From Bacteroidia bacterium (lineage in GTDB: Bacteria; Bacteroidota; Bacteroidia; UKL13-3): a stretch of 64,000 nucleotides of DNA. Numbering within the stretch: the first letter of the stretch is position 1; each line of letters opens with the position of its first letter. The notes under the pieces are model-generated. The model saw only the letters and a program-made list of their open reading frames with translations. It did not search any database and had not been told where the DNA came from. The stretch is taken from NCBI GenBank assembly GCA_021740845.1, contig JAIOYZ010000009.1:1-64000 (forward strand), given 5' to 3'. Shown one piece after another: positions 41,785 to 50,335 of this stretch. Both the position numbers and the translations under genes were made by a program.

Positions 41785-41811
41785 AGTAAATAAAAAATGC
41801 TAAATTCGGTA

Positions 41812-42771
41812 TTATGGTGTGGAGGATAGGAAATTATTTAAGCCATTAATCCACTCTTTTTTGTAGGCATTTAAGTAATTCTCATGACCAGCATTTGGGA
41901 AAAGAAGCAGTTGTTTTTTGCCTTTTAGATTTGCATAAATAGCATCAATTTCTTCCCTACTTACCTTTATATCTTGTTGCCCATACATCAATATTGTAGG
42001 GCAGTTTACCTGTTTTGCATAGGTGCTTGGATTATGATTAAATGCCCAAAAACTATTTTGCATACCTCCCCAAAAAACCAATAAACTTGCCATAGAAAAT
42101 GTTGGAATATTCATGCTTTTAAATCTGGCACAAACCGTTTTGTACATGCTCCCAAAAGGACATTCGAGAATAATTCCTTTGGGTTGAATATCATATTCCG
42201 AAACAGCTTTTAAAATGGCAACAGCACCCATTGAGGTTCCAAATAGATAGCAGTTTTTCTCACCTAATTTTTCCAAATAATCAAAACATGTTTTCACTTG
42301 TTCTGCTTCAAAGTAACCAATTGTTGTTTGGTTTCCTTCTGAGTTTCCTGAGCCCATAAAGTCTACTATAAAAGTTGAATAGCCAAGTTCCTCAAAAACT
42401 TTTGCCTTGTCTAACATGCCAGATTTTTGTCCTCCATAGCCGTGAAAAAGTAAGATTGTGCCTTTAGAAGAATTGGCTTTTATATGCCAACATTCAATTT
42501 TCTTATTGCTGTTTAAGGTAACAACTTCGTATTTAGAGCTTGGTAATTTGGTGTTTATGGGTCGGGGTAAATTAACACCAAAAAACAAACTGCTGAGTTT
42601 TTGAGCCAAATTTTGGTGTTGAGGTTCTAAGGTTTTTATGGCATTGGGTGGGGCAAAATGAGTAAATTTATAGGCATGAAAAAAGGCTATCACATTTGCT
42701 AAAATAAATACACTAGCAAAAATTATTACTAGGTGTTTAGTTAATTTTCTTTTTCGGTTTGAACCAAGCAT
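41812..42771 (-). CDS. Membrane-anchored alpha/beta hydrolase
   Basis: A protein of about 319 aa is read from ATG 42771 (MLGSNRKRKLTK). One N-terminal membrane helix (HLVIIFASVFILANVIAFFH) precedes an alpha/beta-hydrolase domain. Its parts are LFHGYGGQKSGM (oxyanion region), FGTSMGAVAIL (nucleophile Ser), a likely acid in MYGQQDIKVS and the His in AGHENYL. It resembles BAAT/acyl-CoA-thioester-hydrolase-like or FrsA-like esterases found with a lipid-facing anchor. The substrate is unknown. The iterated motif (42753-42767) encodes codons 2-6. Confidence 0.85.
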   Translation of the reverse strand: MLGSNRKRKLTKHLVIIFASVFILANVIAFFHAYKFTHFAPPNAIKTLEPQHQNLAQKLSSLFFGVNLPRPINTKLPSSKYEVVTLNSNKKIECWHIKANSSKGTILLFHGYGGQKSGMLDKAKVFEELGYSTFIVDFMGSGNSEGNQTTIGYFEAEQVKTCFDYLEKLGEKNCYLFGTSMGAVAILKAVSEYDIQPKGIILECPFGSMYKTVCARFKSMNIPTFSMASLLVFWGGMQNSFWAFNHNPSTYAKQVNCPTILMYGQQDIKVSREEIDAIYANLKGKKQLLLFPNAGHENYLNAYKKEWINGLNNFLSSTP

Positions 42772-42901
42772 AGATTTAGATTTTAGATATGGCAATTTTC
42801 ATATTTTCTCCTATAGAAATAGTTTGATGATTCTAGCTTAGGTTAAATCCTTATTACGATCCTAATCCATATTTTCCGAGTAAATTGATAGGGGACAACC
42901 T

Positions 42902-43714
42902 TTAGGTATTAACCGTGTGTATCACTCTTTGTGGGAAAGGAATTTCAATATTGTTGGCTCTAAAATTATGAGTAATGTTTTCGCGTATTTCACTTTTTAT
43001 TTGCTCAACACGAAAGACCTCATTGGTAAAAAAATAAACCCCAAATTCTAAGGAAGAGTCGCCATGGTTCAATAATCTAACAAAAGGTTTAGGTTGATCC
43101 AAAACGGAGGCGCAATTTTCAAGGGATGCCAAAAGAGAGCTTTTTACCAATTCTATATCCGATTGATAGGATACGCCAACCTTAACATCAAATCTTGCTG
43201 CTAATGAATTGTGCGTCCAATTAATAAGTAAATTTCGTGTTAGCTCTGTATTTGGTAAAATAATGTATTTATCTTCTCTAGTAAAAACCAAGGTGGTTCT
43301 GAGATGAATTTCTTGAACCTTACAAACAATTCCATTTATTTCAATTACATCGCCTACCTTTAAGGTAGAGTCAAAAAGAATAATTAATCCTGAAACATAA
43401 TCGCTAAATAAATTTTGTATACCCAGTCCTAAACCAACCAATAGGGCTGCAGAACCTGCCAATAATAAGGATAAATTGAACCCAATTATTTGAAGTGCCA
43501 TTAAGATGGCTAAAACACTAATAAAATATCTAGATAAATTGAAGATAGAATATTTTTTAGCCTCATTTATTTTGGTGGATCTATAAATAATTCGTTTCAA
43601 AATAAAGAGCAAACCAATTACTAAAATAAGGAATACCCCCAATTTTAGTCCATCTATTACTTGGATTTTGAACCCTCCAATATTAATAAGTACAAAATCT
43701 AAAAATTCATTCAT
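42902..43714 (-). CDS. MscS-family mechanosensitive channel
   Basis: This 270-aa protein has three N-terminal membrane helices. The MscS pore and beta-domain entry follow: LLAGSAALLVGLGLGIQNLF, SDYVSGLIILFDSTLKVGDV, then EIHLRTTLVFTREDKYIILP. Size is typical of MscS (E. coli 286 aa). It releases solutes when membrane tension rises. It is the third gene of a minus-strand cluster with a permease and a second, larger MscS protein, 10 bp after the permease. Confidence 0.9.
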   Translation of the reverse strand: MNEFLDFVLINIGGFKIQVIDGLKLGVFLILVIGLLFILKRIIYRSTKINEAKKYSIFNLSRYFISVLAILMALQIIGFNLSLLLAGSAALLVGLGLGIQNLFSDYVSGLIILFDSTLKVGDVIEINGIVCKVQEIHLRTTLVFTREDKYIILPNTELTRNLLINWTHNSLAARFDVKVGVSYQSDIELVKSSLLASLENCASVLDQPKPFVRLLNHGDSSLEFGVYFFTNEVFRVEQIKSEIRENITHNFRANNIEIPFPQRVIHTVNT

Positions 43715-43724
43715 TGGCTACAAT

Positions 43725-45467
43725 TTACATAATTAATCTTACTCCACCCAAATCTGATACACGATAAGAAAACCTATCGCTTGGAGAGGCAATAAACATA
43801 AAGTTCTTTGGTATCATCCATTTTTTAGATAATTCATCAATAAGTGTGGGGCCAAACACGCCTTCCATTTCAATAAATTCTATATGTATTTCTGGGTAAG
43901 CTCTATCCAATACTTCAATGTCTTTGATGAGCATTTCATTGGAGGTATTGTGTAGTTTTACATTCACAATTTTAAGTTTGGTGGTGGTTTCATTTTCTTG
44001 CACATATTGCATTACTTTATTCAAAATAGCCACGTCATCTCCTTTGGTAAAAAACACAAATTCTTGCTCTGTTATTACTTGATTTAATTTCTGCAAATAG
44101 CGGTTACTATTTATCACAAACTTTCTTAAAGGGTTGTACAAATAATCCAAAATATCGATAAGTAATTTTATCAAGAAAGATCGGTTCAGCATAATAACTA
44201 CAAATGCCAAAGCTGGTATCAGATAATTGATAAAGGTATAAAATGAATCAATATTTAGTCTAACATTTCCAACAAAAGCTGCTACAATAAAAGATACAGC
44301 AATAATTACTGCAATGCCTCTTGCTCGCTCTGGTCGTGGTAGTTTTTTACGTTTAAATTTTAGCAGCAAATTTCCAACTCCAAACAATGCCATTACAGCT
44401 AAGAATGAAAAGGTATAAACTCCAGCTAATGCTTCTAAATGACCATTAGTAGCAAACAAAACAGAAAGGCATAAAAGCAGAAAGCTAATTATAATGCGGT
44501 GGTAGGATCCATTCTTGTTTTGTTTCAATAAATAGTTGGGTAAAATTCTATCCAAAGTCATTCGGTTCAGCAAGCCAGAAACGCCTACAAAAGAGGTTAA
44601 AACGGCACCGCATAAAACCAGAACTGCATCTATGGAGATTAGTATTGAAAGCCAAGAGCCACCAGTGGTCTGACCCAAAAATGCCAATAGAGACTCTTTG
44701 TGTTCGCCTACTTGAGTTAAGGGAATGATACATATAATTAGAAAGGCCAAAACTGGATTGAAAAAACTAACAATGGCCCACATATTTCTTAGGGTTTTTC
44801 TAAATACTCCAGGTTGTTGTTCTTCTACAAAGTTTGCAGAACTTTCAAAACCAGAAATACCTAGCATAGCAGCTGAAAATCCCAGGAATAAGGCAGTTGC
44901 GAAGCCACCAGATGCCAATGGCATGTTCCAATTAATGTGAAAGGTAGAAAGGTCGGTATTGAAAATAAACAGCACCGAAGCCAAAACTAATATACTTAAG
45001 GTAACGAGATGAATAATAAAAATTATGACCGCTACAAAAGCAGATTCTCCAATTCCAAGAATTGCTAAAAAAGTAAATAGTAACAGAACCACAATGGTGG
45101 CAATGGTTACATTAATATAAGGTACAATTCCATGTAAATAATGCATGGCTTCTACAGAAGAAATAACCGCAGTTGCCATATAGGATAATACTGTAAGTGT
45201 AGCGGCCAATGAGGCAACACGCTTGGATGAAGTATTTAAAAGTACATTGTACGCACCACCATTTAAAGGAATAGCTCCTACTACTTCATTGTAAATTTTT
45301 CTATATAAGAACAACACAAAAACTACCACCAATAAAGAAATCCAGGCAAATTGGCCCGCATATAAAATGGTTAAGGCAGAAACATATAAACAAGAAGAGC
45401 TGATATCATTACCACAGATTGCGGTGGATTGTAATTCATTTAGTTTGTGGTCTTTTACTTCACTCAT
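43725..45467 (-). CDS. APC-superfamily amino-acid permease with extra C-terminal domain
   Basis: This 580-aa protein has about 12 membrane helices. The first is at LYVSALTILYAGQFAWISLL, and the family's GAIPLNGGAYNVL motif lies at about 66-78. After the last helix (~430), a soluble segment of about 130 aa has a UspA/flavodoxin-like alternation (EFVFFTKGDDVAILNKVMQY, TTKLKIVNVKLHN, YPEIHIEFIEMEGVFGPTLI). Its start overlaps the upstream MscS gene by 8 bp, so the two are translationally coupled. The substrate is unknown. Confidence 0.85.
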   Translation of the reverse strand: MSEVKDHKLNELQSTAICGNDISSSCLYVSALTILYAGQFAWISLLVVVFVLFLYRKIYNEVVGAIPLNGGAYNVLLNTSSKRVASLAATLTVLSYMATAVISSVEAMHYLHGIVPYINVTIATIVVLLLFTFLAILGIGESAFVAVIIFIIHLVTLSILVLASVLFIFNTDLSTFHINWNMPLASGGFATALFLGFSAAMLGISGFESSANFVEEQQPGVFRKTLRNMWAIVSFFNPVLAFLIICIIPLTQVGEHKESLLAFLGQTTGGSWLSILISIDAVLVLCGAVLTSFVGVSGLLNRMTLDRILPNYLLKQNKNGSYHRIIISFLLLCLSVLFATNGHLEALAGVYTFSFLAVMALFGVGNLLLKFKRKKLPRPERARGIAVIIAVSFIVAAFVGNVRLNIDSFYTFINYLIPALAFVVIMLNRSFLIKLLIDILDYLYNPLRKFVINSNRYLQKLNQVITEQEFVFFTKGDDVAILNKVMQYVQENETTTKLKIVNVKLHNTSNEMLIKDIEVLDRAYPEIHIEFIEMEGVFGPTLIDELSKKWMIPKNFMFIASPSDRFSYRVSDLGGVRLIM

Positions 45468-47343
45468 TATTTTTTGGATCTTTTGAATTAAGGTTTACTT
45501 GAAAACTTGGTGTTTTATAATTAGGGTCGAGGTAATTTTCTGGGATTGTAGTTTTGTTACCATCTCTTGCAGCACGATAGTGTGGCGAGAGAATTTCTAT
45601 TCCCATTTCATTGCAACAATCTTGAATATTACTATGTAGATTGGAATAAATTACGGCTTGTAGGTTAGGCTCCTTTGTATAAGCATTAAGCTGATAGGCC
45701 ACATAAAAATCTTCTAAACTGGTTTGCAAAACAAATGGTTTTGGGTCTTTTAAGATAAATTCAGTTTTATCTGCAGCGTTCAAAAGTGCTTGGTGAATGT
45801 CTTTCCAAGGCACATCGTATCCAATGGTAACGGTTGTATTTAGGATCAAACCTCTTTTCTTAACATCACTGCTATAGTTGGTGGTATGACTACTCATTAC
45901 CGAAGAGTTTGGAATGGAGATAATTTCGTTTTTGATGGTTCTAATTCTGGTTACCAATAAAGATTTTTCAATTACATCACCTACTACTTCTCCAATCTTA
46001 ACACGGTCGCCAATTTTAAATAGGCGCATATAAGTTAAAACCAAACCAGCAATTACATTAGATAGAGCGCCTGAAGAACCAAAGGTAAACAAGACACCTA
46101 GAAACACCGAAACACCTTTGAAAATAGGGGAATTACTGCCTGGTAAATAGGGAAAAATTACCACAGCCATAAAGGCGTAAATTACCACAATTATGATTTG
46201 ATAAGTGGGATTTGCCCAATCTGGGTAAAAACCTTTTATGCGCAGTTTACCATTTTCGATTTCTGTTTTAAGAAAATAAATGCCTTTGATAGCATACCTA
46301 AAAAACACAACAATTACCATAATGGTAAATAGGTTGGGAAGGTAATGCCAAATAGCTTTAGCAATGTGTTTGGCAGGATTTAAGATGTAACCAAAAAGTG
46401 TTTCGGTAAAATGTTGTGTCCAGGGAAAGATGCCAAAAATTATTGGTAAAGCAATATAGATGGTCAGTAGAATTAGAATCCATTTCACAAGTTTGTTTAG
46501 GGTAAGCAATACTTTTACCTGCCTACCAGAATCAAATAAGGTATAATTTTTAATTATAATACCTTTAAAAATTTTCCCTTCGTTAATTGAGATTTTATTG
46601 TCTGTCCATTTGCTAAGCCATTTTAAGCCGGCAATAATTAGAATCATGGCAAGCAAAACGATTAGTGCGAGGCCAATTTCCTTTGCTAAAATTAAAAGGG
46701 AGGTTTCTTTTTTATAATTTAAAACGGCTTGTTCAATTAGCAATTTATAATTTGTTGCTAATTGCAATTTGCTGGTATTGTTCCAAAGAGCGTCTGTTTC
46801 TGAGATGCTCAATAAGATGATTTCTTTGTAGTATAAATCGAAGGTGGTTTCATTTTCCAAAACCTGAATGGAGCTGGTGTCAAAACTAAAATCGTCTTTC
46901 AGTTTTTTTATTCTTTCTTGAATTGCCTGAGCTCTATCAAAGGCTGAGAAACTGCCTAGGTTGCCATAAATCTTAAACAAAGTATCCTCAAAAAACCCCA
47001 TTACAGCATAAGATTTAGCAGAGGCACGTAAGGAATCAATTCTTGCTTTTTTTTCTGTTAACCTATTTGTTTCTTTATAATTGAGGGCGTCTATTTCTTT
47101 TTGTAGTTCTTCTTTTTTAAGACTATTACTGGCTTTAAGCAAATAAATTTGTTCTTCCAATTCAACTTTCTTGAGTGAGTCGTTTAGTCTTTGGTTTTCT
47201 ATTTCTTGGTTTTGCTCCCCCAGTCTTTCTAGTATAGCTTTGTTGTGGGCATCGTTAGAGTCTTTTTTACCATCAGTTTGAGCCAAGAGCAGGTTGCTAG
47301 AAAAAAGTATGCTTACATAAAGGAGACCTATAAATTTCTTCAT
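45460..47343 (-). CDS. Large MscS-family channel with exported coiled-coil N-terminus
   Basis: This 627-aa protein has a signal peptide (MKKFIGLLYVSILFSSNLLL then AQ). A Glu/Lys-rich coiled coil (about 30-115) and a helical region follow, then several membrane helices. The MscS core reads FGSSGALSNVIAGLVLTYMR, LFKIGDRVKIGEVVGDVIEK and RIRTIKNEIISIPNS. It is larger than MscS, resembling YbdG/MscM-like channels. It is first in a coupled operon with a permease and a small MscS. That suggests combined solute uptake and emergency release (inference). Confidence 0.88.
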   Translation of the reverse strand: MKKFIGLLYVSILFSSNLLLAQTDGKKDSNDAHNKAILERLGEQNQEIENQRLNDSLKKVELEEQIYLLKASNSLKKEELQKEIDALNYKETNRLTEKKARIDSLRASAKSYAVMGFFEDTLFKIYGNLGSFSAFDRAQAIQERIKKLKDDFSFDTSSIQVLENETTFDLYYKEIILLSISETDALWNNTSKLQLATNYKLLIEQAVLNYKKETSLLILAKEIGLALIVLLAMILIIAGLKWLSKWTDNKISINEGKIFKGIIIKNYTLFDSGRQVKVLLTLNKLVKWILILLTIYIALPIIFGIFPWTQHFTETLFGYILNPAKHIAKAIWHYLPNLFTIMVIVVFFRYAIKGIYFLKTEIENGKLRIKGFYPDWANPTYQIIIVVIYAFMAVVIFPYLPGSNSPIFKGVSVFLGVLFTFGSSGALSNVIAGLVLTYMRLFKIGDRVKIGEVVGDVIEKSLLVTRIRTIKNEIISIPNSSVMSSHTTNYSSDVKKRGLILNTTVTIGYDVPWKDIHQALLNAADKTEFILKDPKPFVLQTSLEDFYVAYQLNAYTKEPNLQAVIYSNLHSNIQDCCNEMGIEILSPHYRAARDGNKTTIPENYLDPNYKTPSFQVNLNSKDPKNNE

Positions 47344-47398
47344 TCGATTTTTGTGCTACTCCAAAAGTGGGCATTTTTGTTATAAATAAGTTAACAAA

Positions 47399-47414
47399 TT
47401 TGGTTTGAACCAAA
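47399..47414 (-). repeat. Iterated motif, near-palindromic copy
   Basis: TTTGGTTTGAACCAAA, about 56 bp upstream of the large MscS gene. Here both outer flanks are TTTGG/CCAAA. Confidence 0.8.
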
Positions 47415-47473
47415 CGAAGAGAAGATTTTGCTTAACCAATTCGGATGAAAGGTTAAAGTTTTAAGTTAAAAGA

Positions 47474-48022
47474 TTACTTATTCACTCTATAAATGTTTAA
47501 TGGATCACCATTGCTAACAATGCGTTTATCTAAGTGCATTCCATTGGCTATAGCTACTTTAGCAGAAGCATGATTGTCTATATGAATCATAGAAATTAAC
47601 GAAGAACTTAATCCATTTTCAAAAGCAAACACCTTACATTTTCTAGCAGCTTCCGTTGCAAAACCTTTTCCCCAAAAGGCGGGCATTAGCGAATAACCAA
47701 TTTCTAATTCCTCCTTTTCTTCAATTGTTTGAATTAACAAACCACATTGCCCTACAAATTGCCCAGTTTGTTTATCAATTAAAGCATTCATTCCACCTAG
47801 ATTATTTTGATAGCGGTGAAAGACCCTATCAAACCAAATTTTGCAGCGCTCTATAGGATCTTCAACTTCCAATTGTTTTTGCGAAAAAATGTATTTCACA
47901 GAGTTGGGATAGTTGCAAAATTCTAACCAAGTATCAAAATCTTGTTCGGTAATTCTCCTATAAAACAAGCGCTCTGATTCTTGTCCTTCTAGTGAGTATT
48001 TAAAGCTGGGTATTATCTCCAT
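47474..48022 (-). CDS. GNAT-family N-acetyltransferase (RimJ/RimL-like)
   Basis: A protein of about 182 aa is read from MEIIPSFKYSLEGQESERLF at 48022; the longer frame would extend into the DoxX gene. The acetyl-CoA loop is MPAFWGKGFATEAARKCKVF, with the preceding acidic strand ELEIGYSL. A late block HASAKVAIANGMHLDKR is typical. The start overlaps the end of the DoxX gene by 23 bp, so it is translationally coupled. The acceptor cannot be named. Confidence 0.85.
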   Translation of the reverse strand: MEIIPSFKYSLEGQESERLFYRRITEQDFDTWLEFCNYPNSVKYIFSQKQLEVEDPIERCKIWFDRVFHRYQNNLGGMNALIDKQTGQFVGQCGLLIQTIEEKEELEIGYSLMPAFWGKGFATEAARKCKVFAFENGLSSSLISMIHIDNHASAKVAIANGMHLDKRIVSNGDPLNIYRVNK

Positions 48023-48377
48023 ACAACTTGTCATTGGTAAAATAAGAAGTAAAGAAAAACGCAAGAACCACCAATAAAACCAACATTGATGGATGAAAAC
48101 CATCTACCATTATGTTTGAATATGCCGCTCCTATCAAATCAAAAAAGAGTCCCGCATAGGCCCATTCTTTTAGCTTTTTAAAACTTGGAATTAAAATAGT
48201 GAGGCTACCCATTAATTTGGCTACACCAATAAAAGGAATAAAGTATTCTGGATATCCCAAATGGACAATAAAGTTTTTGGTTTCTTGTTCCATGGCAATG
48301 TCTGGAATAGCAGAAAAAATCATAAATGCAGCAAACAATAAAGTGCTAATCCAATACCAAATTTTAACGTTTTTCAT
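48000..48377 (-). CDS. DoxX-family membrane protein
   Basis: This 125-aa protein has four membrane helices (WYWISTLLFAAFMIFSAIPD, FIPFIGVAKLMGSLTILIPS, EWAYAGLFFDLIGAAYSNIM, MLVLLVVLAFFFTSYF). The DoxX-like LGYPEYFIPFIGVAKL turn is present. DoxX proteins are small quinol- or redox-linked membrane proteins, mostly of undefined role. It sits between two GNAT genes in one strand-coherent, overlapping cluster. Confidence 0.85.
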   Translation of the reverse strand: MKNVKIWYWISTLLFAAFMIFSAIPDIAMEQETKNFIVHLGYPEYFIPFIGVAKLMGSLTILIPSFKKLKEWAYAGLFFDLIGAAYSNIMVDGFHPSMLVLLVVLAFFFTSYFTNDKLYGDNTQL

Positions 48378-48384
48378 TTTAGTT

Positions 48385-48930
48385 TTAGGAGTTTAAAGGT
48401 GCAAAATCTTCCTCTAAAATAGCATATTCATAATTATCTACCCAATTTCCTCGTATGGGTAATATTTTTTTATGGCAACCTTCGCGTTTAAATCCAGATT
48501 TTTCTAGAACCTTAATTGAACCAACATTTTCTGTAGCACAACCCGCATGGATGCGATGTAGGTGCAATTCTTCAAAGCCAAATTTTAACACCCTATTTAC
48601 TGCTTCTGTAGCAAAGCCTTTGTTCCAATAAATGGGATTTAATTTGTACCAGATTTCGGCGGATTTGTAAGTCAACTTACCCAAATTTAAACCAAACAAA
48701 CCCATAAAGTTTTGGTGAAAATCTTCCACTGCCCAAATGTATTTTAGTCGTGGAAATTCTTGTTGGGCTTCAATCAAAGGAAGAATGATATTTTCTGTAA
48801 CCTCATAATTGGCAGGCAGGCCCAAGGTATTAAATTGGTCTACCTCTGGGATAGAATTGAGTTGATGGATAGGAGGAATATCTGTAGAAGTAATTTCTCT
48901 AAGTACTAATCTATGAGTTTTCAAATTCAT
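48385..48930 (-). CDS. GNAT-family N-acetyltransferase (RimJ/RimL-like)
   Basis: A protein of about 181 aa is read from MNLKTHRLVLREITSTDIPP (ATG 48930; another ATG three codons earlier is also possible). It carries EIWYKLNPIYWNKGFATEAV as the acetyl-CoA-binding loop and VGSIKVLEKSGFKREGCHKK near the end. Length is standard for RimJ-type enzymes. It overlaps the end of the preceding GNAT gene by 20 bp. The acceptor is unknown. Confidence 0.87.
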   Translation of the reverse strand: MNLKTHRLVLREITSTDIPPIHQLNSIPEVDQFNTLGLPANYEVTENIILPLIEAQQEFPRLKYIWAVEDFHQNFMGLFGLNLGKLTYKSAEIWYKLNPIYWNKGFATEAVNRVLKFGFEELHLHRIHAGCATENVGSIKVLEKSGFKREGCHKKILPIRGNWVDNYEYAILEEDFAPLNS

Positions 48931-49537
48931 ACAATACATTTTCGTTTAAACCAATTTCTTGGTTTCTTTCAAAAATATTCTTTTCAATTTTATAAATTAC
49001 CAATTCATGCTCGTGTTCAAATCTGTTTTCGGATAAGTGCATTCCAATTTTCTGCAATACTTTAATGGAGCCATAATTTTCACTTCTCGCTCTCCCAACA
49101 ATTTCATTTAAATTTTCCTGTTTGAACCCAAAATCCAAGCATGCTAAAGCTGTTTCAGTTGCGTATCCTTGGTTCCAATATTCTTTAAAAAAGCGATAAC
49201 CGATATCAAATTCATTTTTATTGGCAGAATAGCCCAAACCACACCATCCCATAAATTTATGGCTAATTTTATTGATTACAGCGAACCTACCTAGTCCATT
49301 TTTTTTTGCTGAAAGATATGTTGTTAAGAACTCATGCGCTTCTTCCACGCATTTGAATGGAATATCACCTGTAAATTTTAAAACCTCTGGATCTAAATTA
49401 AGTTGGTAAAAGTTTTCTGCATCCTCAATAGTTAGGGAGCGTAAGATGGTGCGTGGGGTTTCAAATTGAAAGGTATTTGTCAATGGATTTGGTTGAATAT
49501 TTGGCCAACAAATTAGGCATGATTTATCGACTTTCAA
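48911..49537 (-). CDS. GNAT-family N-acetyltransferase (RimJ/RimL-like)
   Basis: This 208-aa protein has the GNAT core from about residue 25 (FETPRTILRSLTIEDAENFY). FDIGYRFFKEYWNQGYATET is the acetyl-CoA loop, and YGSIKVLQKIGMHL is the C-terminal signature. The first ~20 residues (KVDKSCLICWPNI) are not conserved, so an internal start is possible. It heads a run of three GNATs and a DoxX protein. A full iterated motif lies 13 bp upstream. Confidence 0.87.
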   Translation of the reverse strand: MKVDKSCLICWPNIQPNPLTNTFQFETPRTILRSLTIEDAENFYQLNLDPEVLKFTGDIPFKCVEEAHEFLTTYLSAKKNGLGRFAVINKISHKFMGWCGLGYSANKNEFDIGYRFFKEYWNQGYATETALACLDFGFKQENLNEIVGRARSENYGSIKVLQKIGMHLSENRFEHEHELVIYKIEKNIFERNQEIGLNENVLYEFENS

Positions 49538-49549
49538 GTTTATTTCTTT

Positions 49550-49565
49550 TTTGGTTCAAACCGAA
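49550..49565 (+). repeat. Iterated motif, full 16-bp copy
   Basis: TTTGGTTCAAACCGAA, 13 bp upstream of the first GNAT gene. Confidence 0.85.
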
Positions 49566-49588
49566 ACCTTCTAATAATGCTCTAAATA

Positions 49589-50242
49589 CTAGCTTTCTGC
49601 CTTTAATTGTTCCTCAATAATTTGATTTAATTCTTTGTATTTGTTTAGTGTCATAAGGTGACCGCCATCTTGGATAATATGATTGCATTTTAAATAACGT
49701 AGAGGCAAAATATGGTCTTTGGAACCATGGATATGAAAAGTATTTTTTAGAAGCACTTCATTTTTCCAGCGAGCAACTCTATCCGTTGCCCAAAGTAAAA
49801 ATTGTGGATGTGTATCGAGTAACATTTGACGAAATAATTTCTTCTCAACAGCAGAAGCGGTGCCAAAAAGCCAATTGGTAATTGGGTTTGAATGAACCAA
49901 AAAACTAGCAGGAATAAGTTTGTGAAGTCTCATGTTTCCGGCCCACCGGTAATAAAATGGAATTTCTTTTTTTGTTTTAACGCTTGCTAATAAAATCACT
50001 TTTTCTGTTTCTATTTGTTTGGCAATTTCAATGGCCATAATTCCACCAAATGAGAGTCCAATTAATATGGGTTTTGGAGTACTAATTTGCTTACATATTT
50101 TGCTAGCATAATCCTCAATGCTATCATTTTTATTGGGAATTTCCCACTGAATAAACCTAACAGAATATCCTGTAAAGTTTAGGCGTTTAAACACACGTTC
50201 ATCCGCTCCAAGGCCGCTTAATATGTAGATATTTTTATTCAA
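49589..50242 (-). CDS. Alpha/beta hydrolase
   Basis: This 217-aa cytoplasmic protein has the nucleophile elbow IGLSFGGIMA (Ser64), an N-terminal YILSGLGADERVF (oxyanion region) and a late GGHLMTLN that supplies the catalytic His. The acid is probably in FHIHGSKDHILP. Its small size and LGADERVF start resemble a group of compact Bacteroidota hydrolases. No substrate can be assigned. Confidence 0.82.
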   Translation of the reverse strand: MNKNIYILSGLGADERVFKRLNFTGYSVRFIQWEIPNKNDSIEDYASKICKQISTPKPILIGLSFGGIMAIEIAKQIETEKVILLASVKTKKEIPFYYRWAGNMRLHKLIPASFLVHSNPITNWLFGTASAVEKKLFRQMLLDTHPQFLLWATDRVARWKNEVLLKNTFHIHGSKDHILPLRYLKCNHIIQDGGHLMTLNKYKELNQIIEEQLKAES

Positions 50243-50310
50243 AAAGATAATTATTAGGCATCAATTATACCATTCAATCAACAAGTATAATTCATTTTTT
50301 TTATTGGATT

Positions 50311-50326
50311 TTTGGTTCAAACCGAA
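50311..50326 (+). repeat. Iterated motif, full 16-bp copy
   Basis: TTTGGTTCAAACCGAA, 10 bp from the cyclase stop and 69 bp from the hydrolase start. Confidence 0.85.
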
Positions 50327-50335
50327 GCTATATTT

